In this document: positions 33,186 through 42,969 of the stretch, one piece after another
How the letters are laid out: every line of letters begins with the position of its first letter
Position numbering within the stretch: the stretch's first letter is position 1
Assembly: GCF_001424345.1 (NCBI RefSeq)
Contig: NZ_LMPF01000024.1
Coordinates: 248,796-312,795, forward strand
Direction of reading: 5' to 3'
DNA from: Burkholderia sp. Leaf177
GTDB taxonomy: Bacteria; Pseudomonadota; Gammaproteobacteria; Burkholderiales; Burkholderiaceae
DNA: 64,000 nt
Translations under genes and position numbers: made by a program
Notes under the pieces: model-generated
What the model was told of the DNA's origin: nothing
The model's input: only the letters and a program-made list of their open reading frames with translations
Databases searched by the model: none

Positions 33186-35204
33186 TCACGGATGCCGAAT
33201 ATAATCCACCAGCGCCCGTGTATAAGCATCCGGTTTCCGGTCGAACAAGCTCACCACAACAGCCACCACAAATCCCGCCGGCACGCCGAACACGCCTGAA
33301 CTTATCGACTCGATCCCGAACCACCTTGCGCCGGAAAACCCCGTTATCTGCGTGAAATACGGATAAGTCGAAACGATGTAATAAACGCAAACGCCCAATC
33401 CCGCCAGCATCCCGCAAACCGCGCCAAGCTTCGTGGTCCGCTTCCAGAACACGCCCAACACCAGCACCGGAAACAAGCTCGACGCCGCCAGCGAAAACGC
33501 CGCGCCCACCAGAAACAGGATATTTCCGGTATTGAGCGACGCCACATAAGAAGCAAACAACGCAACGCCCAACAACAATATTTTCGATATCGTCACCCTC
33601 CTCTGGCTGCTCGCGTTTTTATCGACCATGCAGTAATACACGTCGTGCGAAAGCGCGTTCGCAATCGTCAGCAGCAGACCATCGGCGGTAGAAAGCGCCG
33701 CGGCAAGCGCGCCCGCCGCAATTAATCCCGACATCACATACGGCAAGCCCGCGATCTCGGGCGCCGCTAGCACCACCATATCCGGCTGCATCTGAATGCC
33801 GGCCCAGCGCACGATGCCATCGCCGTTCGTATCGCCAATACGAATCAGATACGGCTCGACCTTGCGCCATTGCGTGACCCACGTCGGCAGATCCGCAAAC
33901 TTGTGGCCGACAATGCCCGTCAGCATTTCATACTTGATCAGCACCGCGAGCACGGGCACGGTGACGTAGAACAGCGCGACAAAAAACAGCGTCCAGCCAA
34001 CCGACCGCCGCGCCGATGCAACCGATGTCGTCGTGTTATAGCGCGTCAGGATATGCGGCAAACTCGCGGTTCCAAGCGACAAACACAGCAACAGAGACAA
34101 GAAATTTCGCCGGTGCAGTTGAGCGTTGTCATCGTTGGACGGCGGAAACGCCTGGGCCATCGGAACCGGCGGCGCGGCACGTTCCAGCATGGCATCGCGA
34201 TCGCGCGTCCATCGAATGCCTGCCTCGGTAATGTCTTTTGGGAACGACGCCAGTTCCCGCTCGCGTTCACCGATATCGCGCAGAGGACCATTTTGCCGGC
34301 GCAGGTCGGCTATCTCGCCGGTGAGGCGCGCCTGCTCCGTATAAAACGATCCCGGCAACTGGTCGATCTGCGCCTGGATCTGCTGCGCCTGCCGCCTGTA
34401 TCCATCGCGAACTCTCGCTTCTTCGGGCGAACCCGGCACATCGCGTTCGAGCGTTTCCACGCGCTCGAGCAAGTGCCCGTACGAAAGTTGCGGCAACCAT
34501 CCGAGACCTTCGCGATGCGCGATCATCGACACAGGAATCAGCATTGCGCTGATCAGGATGATGTATTGCGCAACTTGCGTCCACGTGACGGCGCGCATGC
34601 CGCCAAGAAACGAGCACACGAGAATGCCGGCGAGCCCGCAGAAGATCCCGATCGCGAAATCGATGCCGATAAACCGCGACGCAATCAGCCCGATGCCCTG
34701 GATCTGCGCAACGAGATAAACGAACGAACACAGGATGGCCGCGAACGCCGCGATTCCGCGCACGAGGTTGCTGGAAAAGCGCGTGCCGAGAAAGTCGGGA
34801 ATGGTGTAGCGCGCGAGCTTGCGCACATAGGGCGCGAGCAGGAACGCGACGAGGCAATAGCCGCCGGTCCAGCCCATCATGTAGGCAAGGCCGTCGTAAC
34901 CGGTTGCATAGATGGACCCGGCCAAGCCAATGAACGACGCAGCCGACAACCAGTCGGCCGCGGTTGCCATGCCGTTGAACGCGGACGGAACGCGCCGCCC
35001 CGCGACGTAATACTCGACCAGATCGGATGTCCGCGACAACAACCCGATCACGGCATACACGGCGATCGGCACGAACAGAAACACGTAGCCAATCCACATG
35101 CCGGGGCCGGTCACGCGCTCGATCCTCGTCATCACATAGATGAACGCAAAGAAGCCGAGCGTATAAAGCGCATAGGCGCGAATCAGGCGATGGTTGAGCT
35201 TCAT
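33186..35204 (-). CDS. sodium:solute symporter, large subunit of the VC_2705/ActP-like type
   Basis: Inner-membrane Na+/solute symporter related to acetate permease ActP. The start at ATG 35204 gives 672 aa and overlaps the DUF4212 stop as ATGA. Core SSS motifs are RTSDLVEYYVAGRRVPSAFNGMATAADWLSAASF near the N-terminus and GLIAAGALAAALSTADGLLLTIANALSHDVY late in the protein. A roughly 130-residue hydrophilic, charged insertion with coiled-coil character (LERVETLERDVPGSPEEARVR... to about residue 355) separates two membrane blocks; it is a feature of this subfamily, which always pairs with a small DUF4212 subunit. Linkage to acetyl-CoA synthetase next door suggests acetate or another short carboxylate. 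Confidence 0.9.
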   Translation of the reverse strand: MKLNHRLIRAYALYTLGFFAFIYVMTRIERVTGPGMWIGYVFLFVPIAVYAVIGLLSRTSDLVEYYVAGRRVPSAFNGMATAADWLSAASFIGLAGSIYATGYDGLAYMMGWTGGYCLVAFLLAPYVRKLARYTIPDFLGTRFSSNLVRGIAAFAAILCSFVYLVAQIQGIGLIASRFIGIDFAIGIFCGLAGILVCSFLGGMRAVTWTQVAQYIILISAMLIPVSMIAHREGLGWLPQLSYGHLLERVETLERDVPGSPEEARVRDGYRRQAQQIQAQIDQLPGSFYTEQARLTGEIADLRRQNGPLRDIGERERELASFPKDITEAGIRWTRDRDAMLERAAPPVPMAQAFPPSNDDNAQLHRRNFLSLLLCLSLGTASLPHILTRYNTTTSVASARRSVGWTLFFVALFYVTVPVLAVLIKYEMLTGIVGHKFADLPTWVTQWRKVEPYLIRIGDTNGDGIVRWAGIQMQPDMVVLAAPEIAGLPYVMSGLIAAGALAAALSTADGLLLTIANALSHDVYYCMVDKNASSQRRVTISKILLLGVALFASYVASLNTGNILFLVGAAFSLAASSLFPVLVLGVFWKRTTKLGAVCGMLAGLGVCVYYIVSTYPYFTQITGFSGARWFGIESISSGVFGVPAGFVVAVVVSLFDRKPDAYTRALVDYIRHP

Positions 35205-35533
35205 CGATCGGTCATGGCGGCAAGCGTACGCTGAAGGCGCGCATCGGCAAACTGCATCAGCACGATATACACGACGATCAGCGCCACATACACGAGGATC
35301 GCCCCTTGCGCGCCAAAATAAAACGGCAGCGGAAAGCCAGCGAAACGAAAATTTGCCAGGCGCGTTGCGAAGAGCGGAACGCCGAACGAGACAACAAAGC
35401 CGATCAGCATCAGCACCGATATCAACGCTACGTTCGTCCGCCAATACACCTGGTGAGCACGCGCCATCTCCGCCGTCACGGGCGGCGGAGATGGTGGCGA
35501 TGGCGAATTCGAGGACGGCGGCGTAGAGGGCAT
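35201..35533 (-). CDS. DUF4212 small subunit of sodium:solute symporter
   Basis: A 110-aa membrane protein with two hydrophobic helices (about 36-54 and 71-92) after a Pro/Ser-rich N-terminus. RAHQVYWRTNVALISVLMLIGFVVSFG and the FPLPFYFGAQGAILVYVALIVVYI block are the DUF4212 signature. ATG 35533 is preferred; a TTG at 35548 would add five residues. Its stop overlaps the start of the large symporter, so the two are synthesised together and probably form one transporter. Confidence 0.9.
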   Translation of the reverse strand: MPSTPPSSNSPSPPSPPPVTAEMARAHQVYWRTNVALISVLMLIGFVVSFGVPLFATRLANFRFAGFPLPFYFGAQGAILVYVALIVVYIVLMQFADARLQRTLAAMTDR

Positions 35534-35599
35534 GTGCTTATCTACCAAATGCTTTGCCAGGCGGCAATCGGGATCGACATTGCTCGTACGTGGTCGATA

Positions 35600-35630
35600 T
35601 AAAAACGGCTCCCTGAAAAAGGGAGCCGTT
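35600..35630 (-). terminator. terminator of acs
   Basis: On the minus strand an 11-bp perfect stem AACGGCTCCCT / AGGGAGCCGTT with a 5-base loop, followed by TTTTTAT. It lies 28 bp after the acs stop and before the symporter operon, so the two are separate units. Confidence 0.9.
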
Positions 35631-35657
35631 GCGCAAGCCAGATACTACTCGAAGAAT

Positions 35658-37640
<1,983 letters not shown>

Positions 37641-38397
37641 CGACAACCCCTTCTTTGATGGTGAATCTGGAATCTGCGGCTTCCGAGCATGCTCCAAAGC
37701 CGCTATGTTTTTTGCGACGCAGACGGCATACGCGGTGAGACGCGTGAGCCTTTGCTTGTTGCTTGTCGACCAGAGTTGGCGCTTTAGCGCCTTACTCTGG
37801 TCCCACGCGGGTGACTCGCGGTCGACCAGAGTTGGCGCTTTTAGCGCCTTACTCTGGTCCCACATGCGCCACTCGCGATCGAGCGATTCGCGCCACGCAA
37901 CATGGTCACTGCGTGCCTGACACTTTCGATGCAACGCAGCATGCGCGTTCGTGTGGCCACGAAACCTACACCGGCGAAGATAAGCCGCGCGCCTTACCCG
38001 CTACTTACGCAAAGCGCCTGAAACCCACGGGGTATACACGTATTCGCCCGCACCTTCACACCGCACGTGCCAATGCAATGATGCCCTTCGTTGGCGGGCG
38101 CTGCCAGACCCACTTGCGCCAAGATTCGCTGTCCCATGACACCAAGCCATGGCACCAAGCATGTTAACTGAACTCGTCGCGTGGATTCCAGCTTGAATCG
38201 TTACGCGCTCTATCTCGTCGCGCCATGCTGCTGGTTGTCAGCAATGTCGGCCGCAACTACGGGTTGACCCGCAGACCGGTCACGTCATCGCGCTACAATG
38301 CCGGACTTTCTCAAAATTGGCAGGCTGCGCTGTTTTACGCGTCCAGCCCGGCGTTTTTACAGATCAGAACATTTCATCCACCGACCCGGCACCGCTC
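37641..38397. other. long intergenic region (757 bp) upstream of acs, no gene
   Basis: Divergent gap between acs (minus) and the UPF0114 gene (plus). Open frames across it are explained by the hairpin repeats at 37768-37859 and lack ribosome sites or similarity. It is unusually long for this compact region and probably holds the acs promoter and regulatory sites. Apart from the duplicated hairpin I see no defined element. Confidence 0.55.
37768..37859. repeat. two direct copies of a long hairpin element
   Basis: Two near-identical palindromic units, 37768-37802 and 37824-37859, 56 bp apart. Each has outer arms GACCAGAGT / ACTCTGGTC and inner arms GGCGCT / AGCGCC, with a single T-T mismatch between them; the second has one extra T in the loop. 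Flanking bases (GTC before, CCCAC after, then a weakly conserved spacer with ACTCGCG) are also duplicated. They lie 128-219 bp upstream of the acs start and would form stable cruciforms or RNA hairpins in the leader. Confidence 0.9.
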
Positions 38398-38976
38398 ATG
38401 TCCGCATCCCCGAACATCCCCGGCACCCGCTCCCCCCGGCGTCCGATGAAGCCGCTCCCCGTCGTCATTTTCATGAGCCGATGGCTACAGGTTCCGCTCT
38501 ATCTCGGCCTGATCGTCGCGCAAGCGGTCTACGTGGTGTTGTTCCTGAAAGAAGTCTGGCACCTCGTCACGCACATGACGACGCTCGATGAAACCAACAT
38601 CATGCTGGTCGTGCTCGGCCTGATCGACGTGGTGATGATCTCGAACCTGCTGATCATGGTTATCGTGGGCGGCTATGAAACATTCGTTTCGCGGCTCGGC
38701 GTGGAAGGTCATCCGGATCAGCCCGAATGGCTCGATCACGTGAACGCTGGCGTGCTGAAGGTGAAGCTTTCCATGGCGCTGATCAGCATTTCGTCCATCC
38801 ATTTGCTAAAGACGTTCATCAATCCGGATCAGTACTCCGAACACGCGGTGATGTGGCAAGTGGTGATTCATGTCGCGTTCCTCGCGTCTGCGCTGATCAT
38901 GGCCTGGGTCGATCGCCTGACCACGCACACGCATCCCGAGCACTTCCACGAAGCACCGGCGAAGGCTCACGAATAA
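38398..38976 (+). CDS. UPF0114 family membrane protein (YqhA-like)
   Basis: Inner-membrane protein of unknown role, 192 aa from ATG 38398. After a short Pro/Arg-rich N-terminus it has three to four hydrophobic helices: SRWLQVPLYLGLIVAQAVYVVLF, IMLVVLGLIDVVMISNLLIMVIVGGYETF and a C-terminal pair (VVIHVAFLASALIMAWVD). The GGYETFVSRL and SMALISISSIHLLKTF segments are UPF0114 signatures. ATG at residue 17 (MKPLPVVIF) is a possible later start. It precedes the fumarase gene by 97 bp. Confidence 0.88.
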   Translation: MSASPNIPGTRSPRRPMKPLPVVIFMSRWLQVPLYLGLIVAQAVYVVLFLKEVWHLVTHMTTLDETNIMLVVLGLIDVVMISNLLIMVIVGGYETFVSRLGVEGHPDQPEWLDHVNAGVLKVKLSMALISISSIHLLKTFINPDQYSEHAVMWQVVIHVAFLASALIMAWVDRLTTHTHPEHFHEAPAKAHE

Positions 38977-39073
38977 GTTGAAGCAACATTGAACGAGCGC
39001 TCTTCAAGGCGCCGCTGAAAGTACCATCGTCACGATAAAGTTTCTCATAAGCCCGTCCCCACACGATCAAGCC

Positions 39074-40609
39074 ATGACCATCATCAAGCAGGAAGACCTG
39101 ATTCAAAGCATCGCGGATTCGCTGCAGCACATCAGCTTTTACCATCCGCTCGACTACATCCAGGCGCTCGGCCGCGCATACGAACTCGAAGAGAGTCCGG
39201 CCGCGAAGGACGCGATCGCGCAGATCCTGACGAACAGCCGCATGTGCGCGGAAGGTCATCGGCCGATCTGCCAGGACACGGGCATCGTCACGGTCTTCGT
39301 GAAAGTCGGCATGGACGTGCGCTGGGCGAGCGGAACAGGATCGGCGACCATGGGCGTCACCGACATGATCAACGAGGGCGTGCGCCGCGGTTACCTGAAC
39401 CCGGACAACGTGCTGCGCGCGTCCATCGTGAGCCCGCCCGAAGGCGCCCGCAAGAACACGAAGGACAACACGCCGGCGGTGATCCACTACGAGATCGTCC
39501 CCGGCGATAAAGTCGATGTCCAGATCGCGGCCAAAGGCGGCGGCTCGGAAAACAAGACGAAGTTCGCGATGCTGAATCCGTCGGACTCCATCGTGGATTG
39601 GGTGCTGAAAACCGTGCCGCTGATGGGCGCCGGCTGGTGCCCGCCGGGCATGCTTGGAATCGGCATTGGCGGCACAGCCGAGAAAGCGATGGTCATGGCG
39701 AAGGAATCGCTGATGGACGCCATCGACATTCAGGATGTCATCGCGCGCGGCCCGAAGGACTGGATCGAAGAGTTGCGCGTCGAGCTGCACGAGAAGGTGA
39801 ACGCGCTGGGCATCGGCGCACAAGGTCTCGGCGGCCTCGCCACCGTGCTCGACGTGAAGATCATGGCCGAGCCCACGCACGCTGCATCGAAACCCATCGC
39901 GATCATTCCGAACTGCGCGGCAACGCGTCACGCGCATTTCACGCTCGATGGCTCGGGCGTCGCGAAGCTCGAAGCGCCCTCACTCGATGCATGGCCGAAG
40001 GTCGAATGGGTCGCGAACACGGAAACCAGCCAGCGCGTGGACCTGAACACGCTGACGAAGGAACAGGTTGCCGCATGGAAGCCAGGGCAAACGCTGCTGC
40101 TCTCGGGCAAGATGCTGACGGGCCGCGACGCCGCGCACAAGCGCATTGCAGACATGCTCGCGAAGGGCGAAAAGCTGCCGGTCGACTTCACGAACCGCGT
40201 GATCTACTACGTCGGTCCGGTCGATCCGGTGCGCGAAGAAGTCGTCGGCCCGGCGGGTCCGACCACGGCAACGCGCATGGACAAGTTCACCGACATGATG
40301 CTGTCGCAAACCGGCCTGATCTCGATGATCGGCAAAGCCGAGCGCGGCCCGACGGCCATCGAGGCGATCAAGAAGCACAAGGCCGCGTACATGATGGCGG
40401 TGGGCGGCGCGGCGTATCTGGTGTCGAAGGCGATTCGCGGCGCGAAGGTCATCGCGTTCGAAGACCTCGGCATGGAAGCCATCTATGAGTTCGATGTGCA
40501 AGATATGCCGGTGACGGTCGCCGTGGACTCGACCGGGACGTCGGTTCATCAGACGGGACCCAAGGAATGGCAGGCAAAAATCGGCAAAATTCCGGTTGCA
40601 ACGGCGTAG
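39074..40609 (+). CDS. class I (iron-sulfur) fumarate hydratase
   Basis: Oxygen-sensitive [4Fe-4S] fumarase interconverting fumarate and malate in the TCA cycle. The 511-aa protein is the single-chain form, with an N-terminal alpha-like part (SRMCAEGHRPICQDTGIVTVFVKVG with the cluster cysteine in PICQDTG; GGGSENKTKFAMLNPSDS; GMLGIGIGGTAEKAM) and C-terminal beta-like part (YYVGPVDPVREEVVGPAGPTTATRMDKFTD; MIGKAERGPTAIEAIKKHKAAYMMAVGGAAYL). E. coli homologues are FumA and FumB. A single gene with its own terminator. Confidence 0.96.
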   Translation: MTIIKQEDLIQSIADSLQHISFYHPLDYIQALGRAYELEESPAAKDAIAQILTNSRMCAEGHRPICQDTGIVTVFVKVGMDVRWASGTGSATMGVTDMINEGVRRGYLNPDNVLRASIVSPPEGARKNTKDNTPAVIHYEIVPGDKVDVQIAAKGGGSENKTKFAMLNPSDSIVDWVLKTVPLMGAGWCPPGMLGIGIGGTAEKAMVMAKESLMDAIDIQDVIARGPKDWIEELRVELHEKVNALGIGAQGLGGLATVLDVKIMAEPTHAASKPIAIIPNCAATRHAHFTLDGSGVAKLEAPSLDAWPKVEWVANTETSQRVDLNTLTKEQVAAWKPGQTLLLSGKMLTGRDAAHKRIADMLAKGEKLPVDFTNRVIYYVGPVDPVREEVVGPAGPTTATRMDKFTDMMLSQTGLISMIGKAERGPTAIEAIKKHKAAYMMAVGGAAYLVSKAIRGAKVIAFEDLGMEAIYEFDVQDMPVTVAVDSTGTSVHQTGPKEWQAKIGKIPVATA

Positions 40610-40645
40610 AGGGTTTAAACTCCTGCTCCAGTAATCCGAAGCGAT

Positions 40646-40672
40646 AAGAGCCGGGCCTCGTGCCCGGCTCTT
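40646..40672 (+). terminator. hairpin after the fumarase gene
   Basis: 11-bp perfect stem AAGAGCCGGGC / GCCCGGCTCTT with a 5-base loop, 37 bp after the stop, followed by TTGCATTTTG. The U-tract is interrupted. Confidence 0.75.
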
Positions 40673-40703
40673 GCATTTTGAAGACGCTCTGAAGAGAACT
40701 GTT

Positions 40704-40753
40704 GTCATTCTCATTTCACTTTGTGAATGACCTTGAATGACTGCGAATGACCA
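40704..40753. repeat. GTCATTC...GAATGAC inverted repeat and three GAATGAC direct repeats
   Basis: GTCATTC (40704-40710) is followed by three copies of GAATGAC with a 10-bp period (from about 40725, 40735 and 40745). The first copy is the inverted complement of the upstream heptamer. They lie 100-150 bp upstream of bfr, between the fumarase terminator and the bfr start, so they are candidate operator sites. Confidence 0.6.
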
Positions 40754-40794
40754 TTAAGCCCGCGAATCACGGCAAAAACACCATTTTCATATTG

Positions 40795-40828
40795 GCTTTT
40801 TAAACCCGAGCGGTTATGTTTAAAAAGC
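40795..40828. promoter_or_regulatory. 11-bp inverted repeat immediately upstream of bfr
   Basis: Perfect arms GCTTTTTAAAC and GTTTAAAAAGC separated by 12 bases, ending 23 bp before the bfr ATG. It is AT-rich and overlaps the expected promoter or the start of the transcript, so it may be an operator or a leader hairpin. Not a recognisable Fur box. Confidence 0.6.
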
Positions 40829-40851
40829 TATAACGCCCCAAAGGAACCACG

Positions 40852-41328
40852 ATGAAAGGCGACGTAAAAGCGATCGAATACCTGAACCTGCAGTTGAAGA
40901 ACGAACTGACGGCGATCAACCAGTACTTCTTGCATGCGCGCATGTACAAGCACTGGGGCCTGGAGAAGCTCGGCAAGCATGAGTACGACGAGTCCATCGG
41001 CGAGATGAAGCATGCCGACTGGCTGATCCAGCGCATTTTCATGCTCGACGGTTTGCCGAACCTGCAAGACCTGCACAAGCTGTTGATTGGTGAAGAAACG
41101 CTCGAGATCCTCCAGTGCGATTTGAAGCTGGAACAGATTTCGCAAAGCACGTGCAAGGAAGCGATCGCTTATTGCGAGTCGGTTCGCGATTTCATCTCGC
41201 GCGAGATTTTCACAAAGATTCTCGATGATACGGAAGAACATATCGACTGGCTGGAAACGCAGATCGATCTCGTCGCGAAGGTCGGCATCCAGAACTATCA
41301 GCAAACCATGATGGGCGAACACGAGTAA
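40852..41328 (+). CDS. bfr: bacterioferritin
   Basis: Haem-containing iron-storage protein forming a 24-mer shell. The 158-aa length matches E. coli Bfr without gaps. The haem ligand M52 and ferroxidase residues E18, E51, H54, E94 and H130 are present. Position 127, a bridging glutamate in E. coli, is a threonine here (ILDDTEEHIDWLE). AAAGGAAC precedes the ATG. It is followed by murI and then bfd, whose product releases iron from Bfr. Confidence 0.96.
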   Translation: MKGDVKAIEYLNLQLKNELTAINQYFLHARMYKHWGLEKLGKHEYDESIGEMKHADWLIQRIFMLDGLPNLQDLHKLLIGEETLEILQCDLKLEQISQSTCKEAIAYCESVRDFISREIFTKILDDTEEHIDWLETQIDLVAKVGIQNYQQTMMGEHE

Positions 41329-41341
41329 TCCAACAGCTGCA

Positions 41342-42289
41342 ATGCCTCTCGACGCAATTCGTTCTTCTTTGCCGGCAACCAGTGTCAACGCGACGGGCGT
41401 AGATTCGCTCGGCGTGAATTCGCTCGGCGTGAATGCGCTCGGCGTGAACTCGCTCGGCGTGAACTCGCCCGTGGGCATTTTCGATTCGGGTCTCGGCGGT
41501 TTATCCGTACTTCGCGCCGTGCGCGCCGCGTTGCCGGACGAACGGCTGATCTACGTCGCGGATTCCCTGTACGCCCCGTACGGTGAACGCGATGACGATT
41601 TCATCGCCGACCGGACACTGGCGATTGGCGAGTGGCTCATTGCGCAGGGCGCGAAGGCGCTCGTTGTAGCCTGCAATACCGCGACGGCGCAGTCTATCGC
41701 CCAGGCGCGCGAGCGCTTGCCCATTCCCATGATCGGCGTAGAACCGGGCATCAAGCCCGCCGCGCTGATGTCGCAAACACGCGTGGCCGGAGTGCTGGCT
41801 ACCGCCGTCACTTTGCGCAGCGCACGCTTTCAGGCGCTGGCTGAACGCTATTCGACTGATTGCCGTTTCATCCTTCAGCCGGGACACGGTCTGGTCCAGG
41901 CAGTGGAACGTTGCGATGTCGATTCGCCTGAGCTGATCGAGTTGCTGAGAACCTACGTGCGACCCATGCTCGATGCCAACGCCGACACGCTCGTGCTCGG
42001 CTGCACCCACTACCCTTTCCTCGACAAAGCCATCCGCACAATCGCGGGCGATCGCCTTGCGTTGATCGACACGAGCGTTGCGATTGCCCGGCAACTCGAG
42101 CGGCAACTGGATCTGCACGGCATGCGCGCGGCGCCCTCGCACGACGTGCACGCGCCGCGTTTTTGCTCGACCAACGATGGCCGGATGCAGCAAAAACTGG
42201 TGGCATCGTTGCTGGGAATCGATATCAACGTGGAGCGCGTCGATATCCCGTCGCGCCGTACGCGAGCTTTGGAATCTGGCGCGGCCTGA
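41342..42289 (+). CDS. murI: glutamate racemase with repetitive N-terminal extension
   Basis: Makes D-glutamate for peptidoglycan. The family fold starts at VGIFDSGLGGLSVLRAV, and both catalytic cysteines are visible in VVACNTATAQS and LGCTHYPFLD, with the TRVAGVLAT and DLIxL-like blocks. From ATG 41342 the protein has 315 aa, about 43 more than usual at the N-terminus. That extension contains five in-frame 15-bp repeats encoding GVNSL-type pentapeptides. No strong ribosome site precedes ATG 41342, so translation could also begin at a GTG inside the repeats (for example 41460). It lies 13 bp after bfr, presumably in one transcript. Confidence 0.9.
   Translation: MPLDAIRSSLPATSVNATGVDSLGVNSLGVNALGVNSLGVNSPVGIFDSGLGGLSVLRAVRAALPDERLIYVADSLYAPYGERDDDFIADRTLAIGEWLIAQGAKALVVACNTATAQSIAQARERLPIPMIGVEPGIKPAALMSQTRVAGVLATAVTLRSARFQALAERYSTDCRFILQPGHGLVQAVERCDVDSPELIELLRTYVRPMLDANADTLVLGCTHYPFLDKAIRTIAGDRLALIDTSVAIARQLERQLDLHGMRAAPSHDVHAPRFCSTNDGRMQQKLVASLLGIDINVERVDIPSRRTRALESGAA
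41396..41470 (+). repeat. five in-frame 15-bp repeats in murI
   Basis: Five contiguous units of the pattern GGCGTGAATTCGCTC (variants GGCGTAGATTCGCTC, GGCGTGAATGCGCTC, GGCGTGAACTCGCTC, GGCGTGAACTCGCCC). They encode GVDSL-GVNSL-GVNAL-GVNSL-GVNSP. The unit is a multiple of three, so copy-number change would keep the frame. Confidence 0.95.
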
Positions 42290-42504
42290 TTCGCTTGAAC
42301 ACGTTCTGCGGACGAATACCGCTCAAAAACCAACCGCAATTTGCCGTATCGGGCTAAATAAAACCCTCCCGGGCATGCGGTTTCACCGCGTTGTGCAGAT
42401 GGCAGTGTCACGCCCCGTGGGAATCTCCGACCCGTCCCTTATTTTCCCGCAATGACCGTCCAAAAAAACCAACGTCCCCTATTGCCAACCTTCGCATAAG
42501 GAAT

Positions 42505-42523
42505 GATAATAATTCGCATTAAC
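42505..42523 (+). promoter_or_regulatory. Fur box upstream of bfd
   Basis: The 19 bases GATAATAATTCGCATTAAC match 14 of 19 positions of the consensus GATAATGATAATCATTATC. The site lies 22 bp upstream of the bfd ATG, where Fur would block transcription when iron is sufficient. Confidence 0.75.
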
Positions 42524-42544
42524 GTTAGCTATCGCGGTTGCCAC

Positions 42545-42781
42545 ATGATCGTCTGTGTTTGCAAGTCAGTATCGGACAGAAAGATTCGCGCTTCCATTGC
42601 CGACGGCGCTTCTACTTTTGATGAACTGCAATTCGAACTAGGTGTCGCGATGTGTTGCGGCAAGTGCGAAGAAACCGTGCGCGACGTGATGTTGCAAAGC
42701 GGATGTGCGTCGCATTGCGGCATGCGTGGCGATCAGCATCAGGCCGTGCCCCTGACGTTCTACGAACGCAAAGCGGCTTAA
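42545..42781 (+). CDS. bfd: bacterioferritin-associated ferredoxin
   Basis: Small [2Fe-2S] protein that binds bacterioferritin and reduces its stored Fe(III) so that iron is released. It has 78 aa from ATG 42545 (MIVCVCKSVSDRKIR). Cluster cysteines C4, C6, C38 and C41 are in IVCVC and MCCGKC. The C-terminal extension carries extra cysteines (QSGCASHCGMRG). The upstream Fur box suggests induction in iron starvation. Frame open upstream to 42503 through the Fur box, hence not used. Confidence 0.93.
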   Translation: MIVCVCKSVSDRKIRASIADGASTFDELQFELGVAMCCGKCEETVRDVMLQSGCASHCGMRGDQHQAVPLTFYERKAA

Positions 42782-42969
42782 GTGCTTTTCTTTGGACCTG
42801 CGCGATTCGAATGCGCAGTTCCAGACGCTCGCGATTCCGAAAAAGCTCCACGACGTCCGGCCTCAAGCCGTGAAAAGTGGAACACGTGCAACACCGAAGT
42901 TTTCCGTTTTCCGCTCGCAAGCCACGTCACATCAAGCCAGCACGCCAACCCCCAATCAAGGAGGGATCG

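Noticed and set aside
33015..33186. tRNA-Ser as attachment site of an integrated element
   Set aside because: No integrase, no repeated 3' end of the tRNA and no foreign-looking block on either side except the small HigBA pair.
33870..35234. 454-codon frame antisense to the symporter
   Set aside because: Same shadow effect, Arg/Gln-rich with no recognisable domain.
37763..38167. 134-codon frame across the acs leader repeats
   Set aside because: The translation repeats only because the hairpin is duplicated (SGPTRVTRG-like); no ribosome site, not conserved family.
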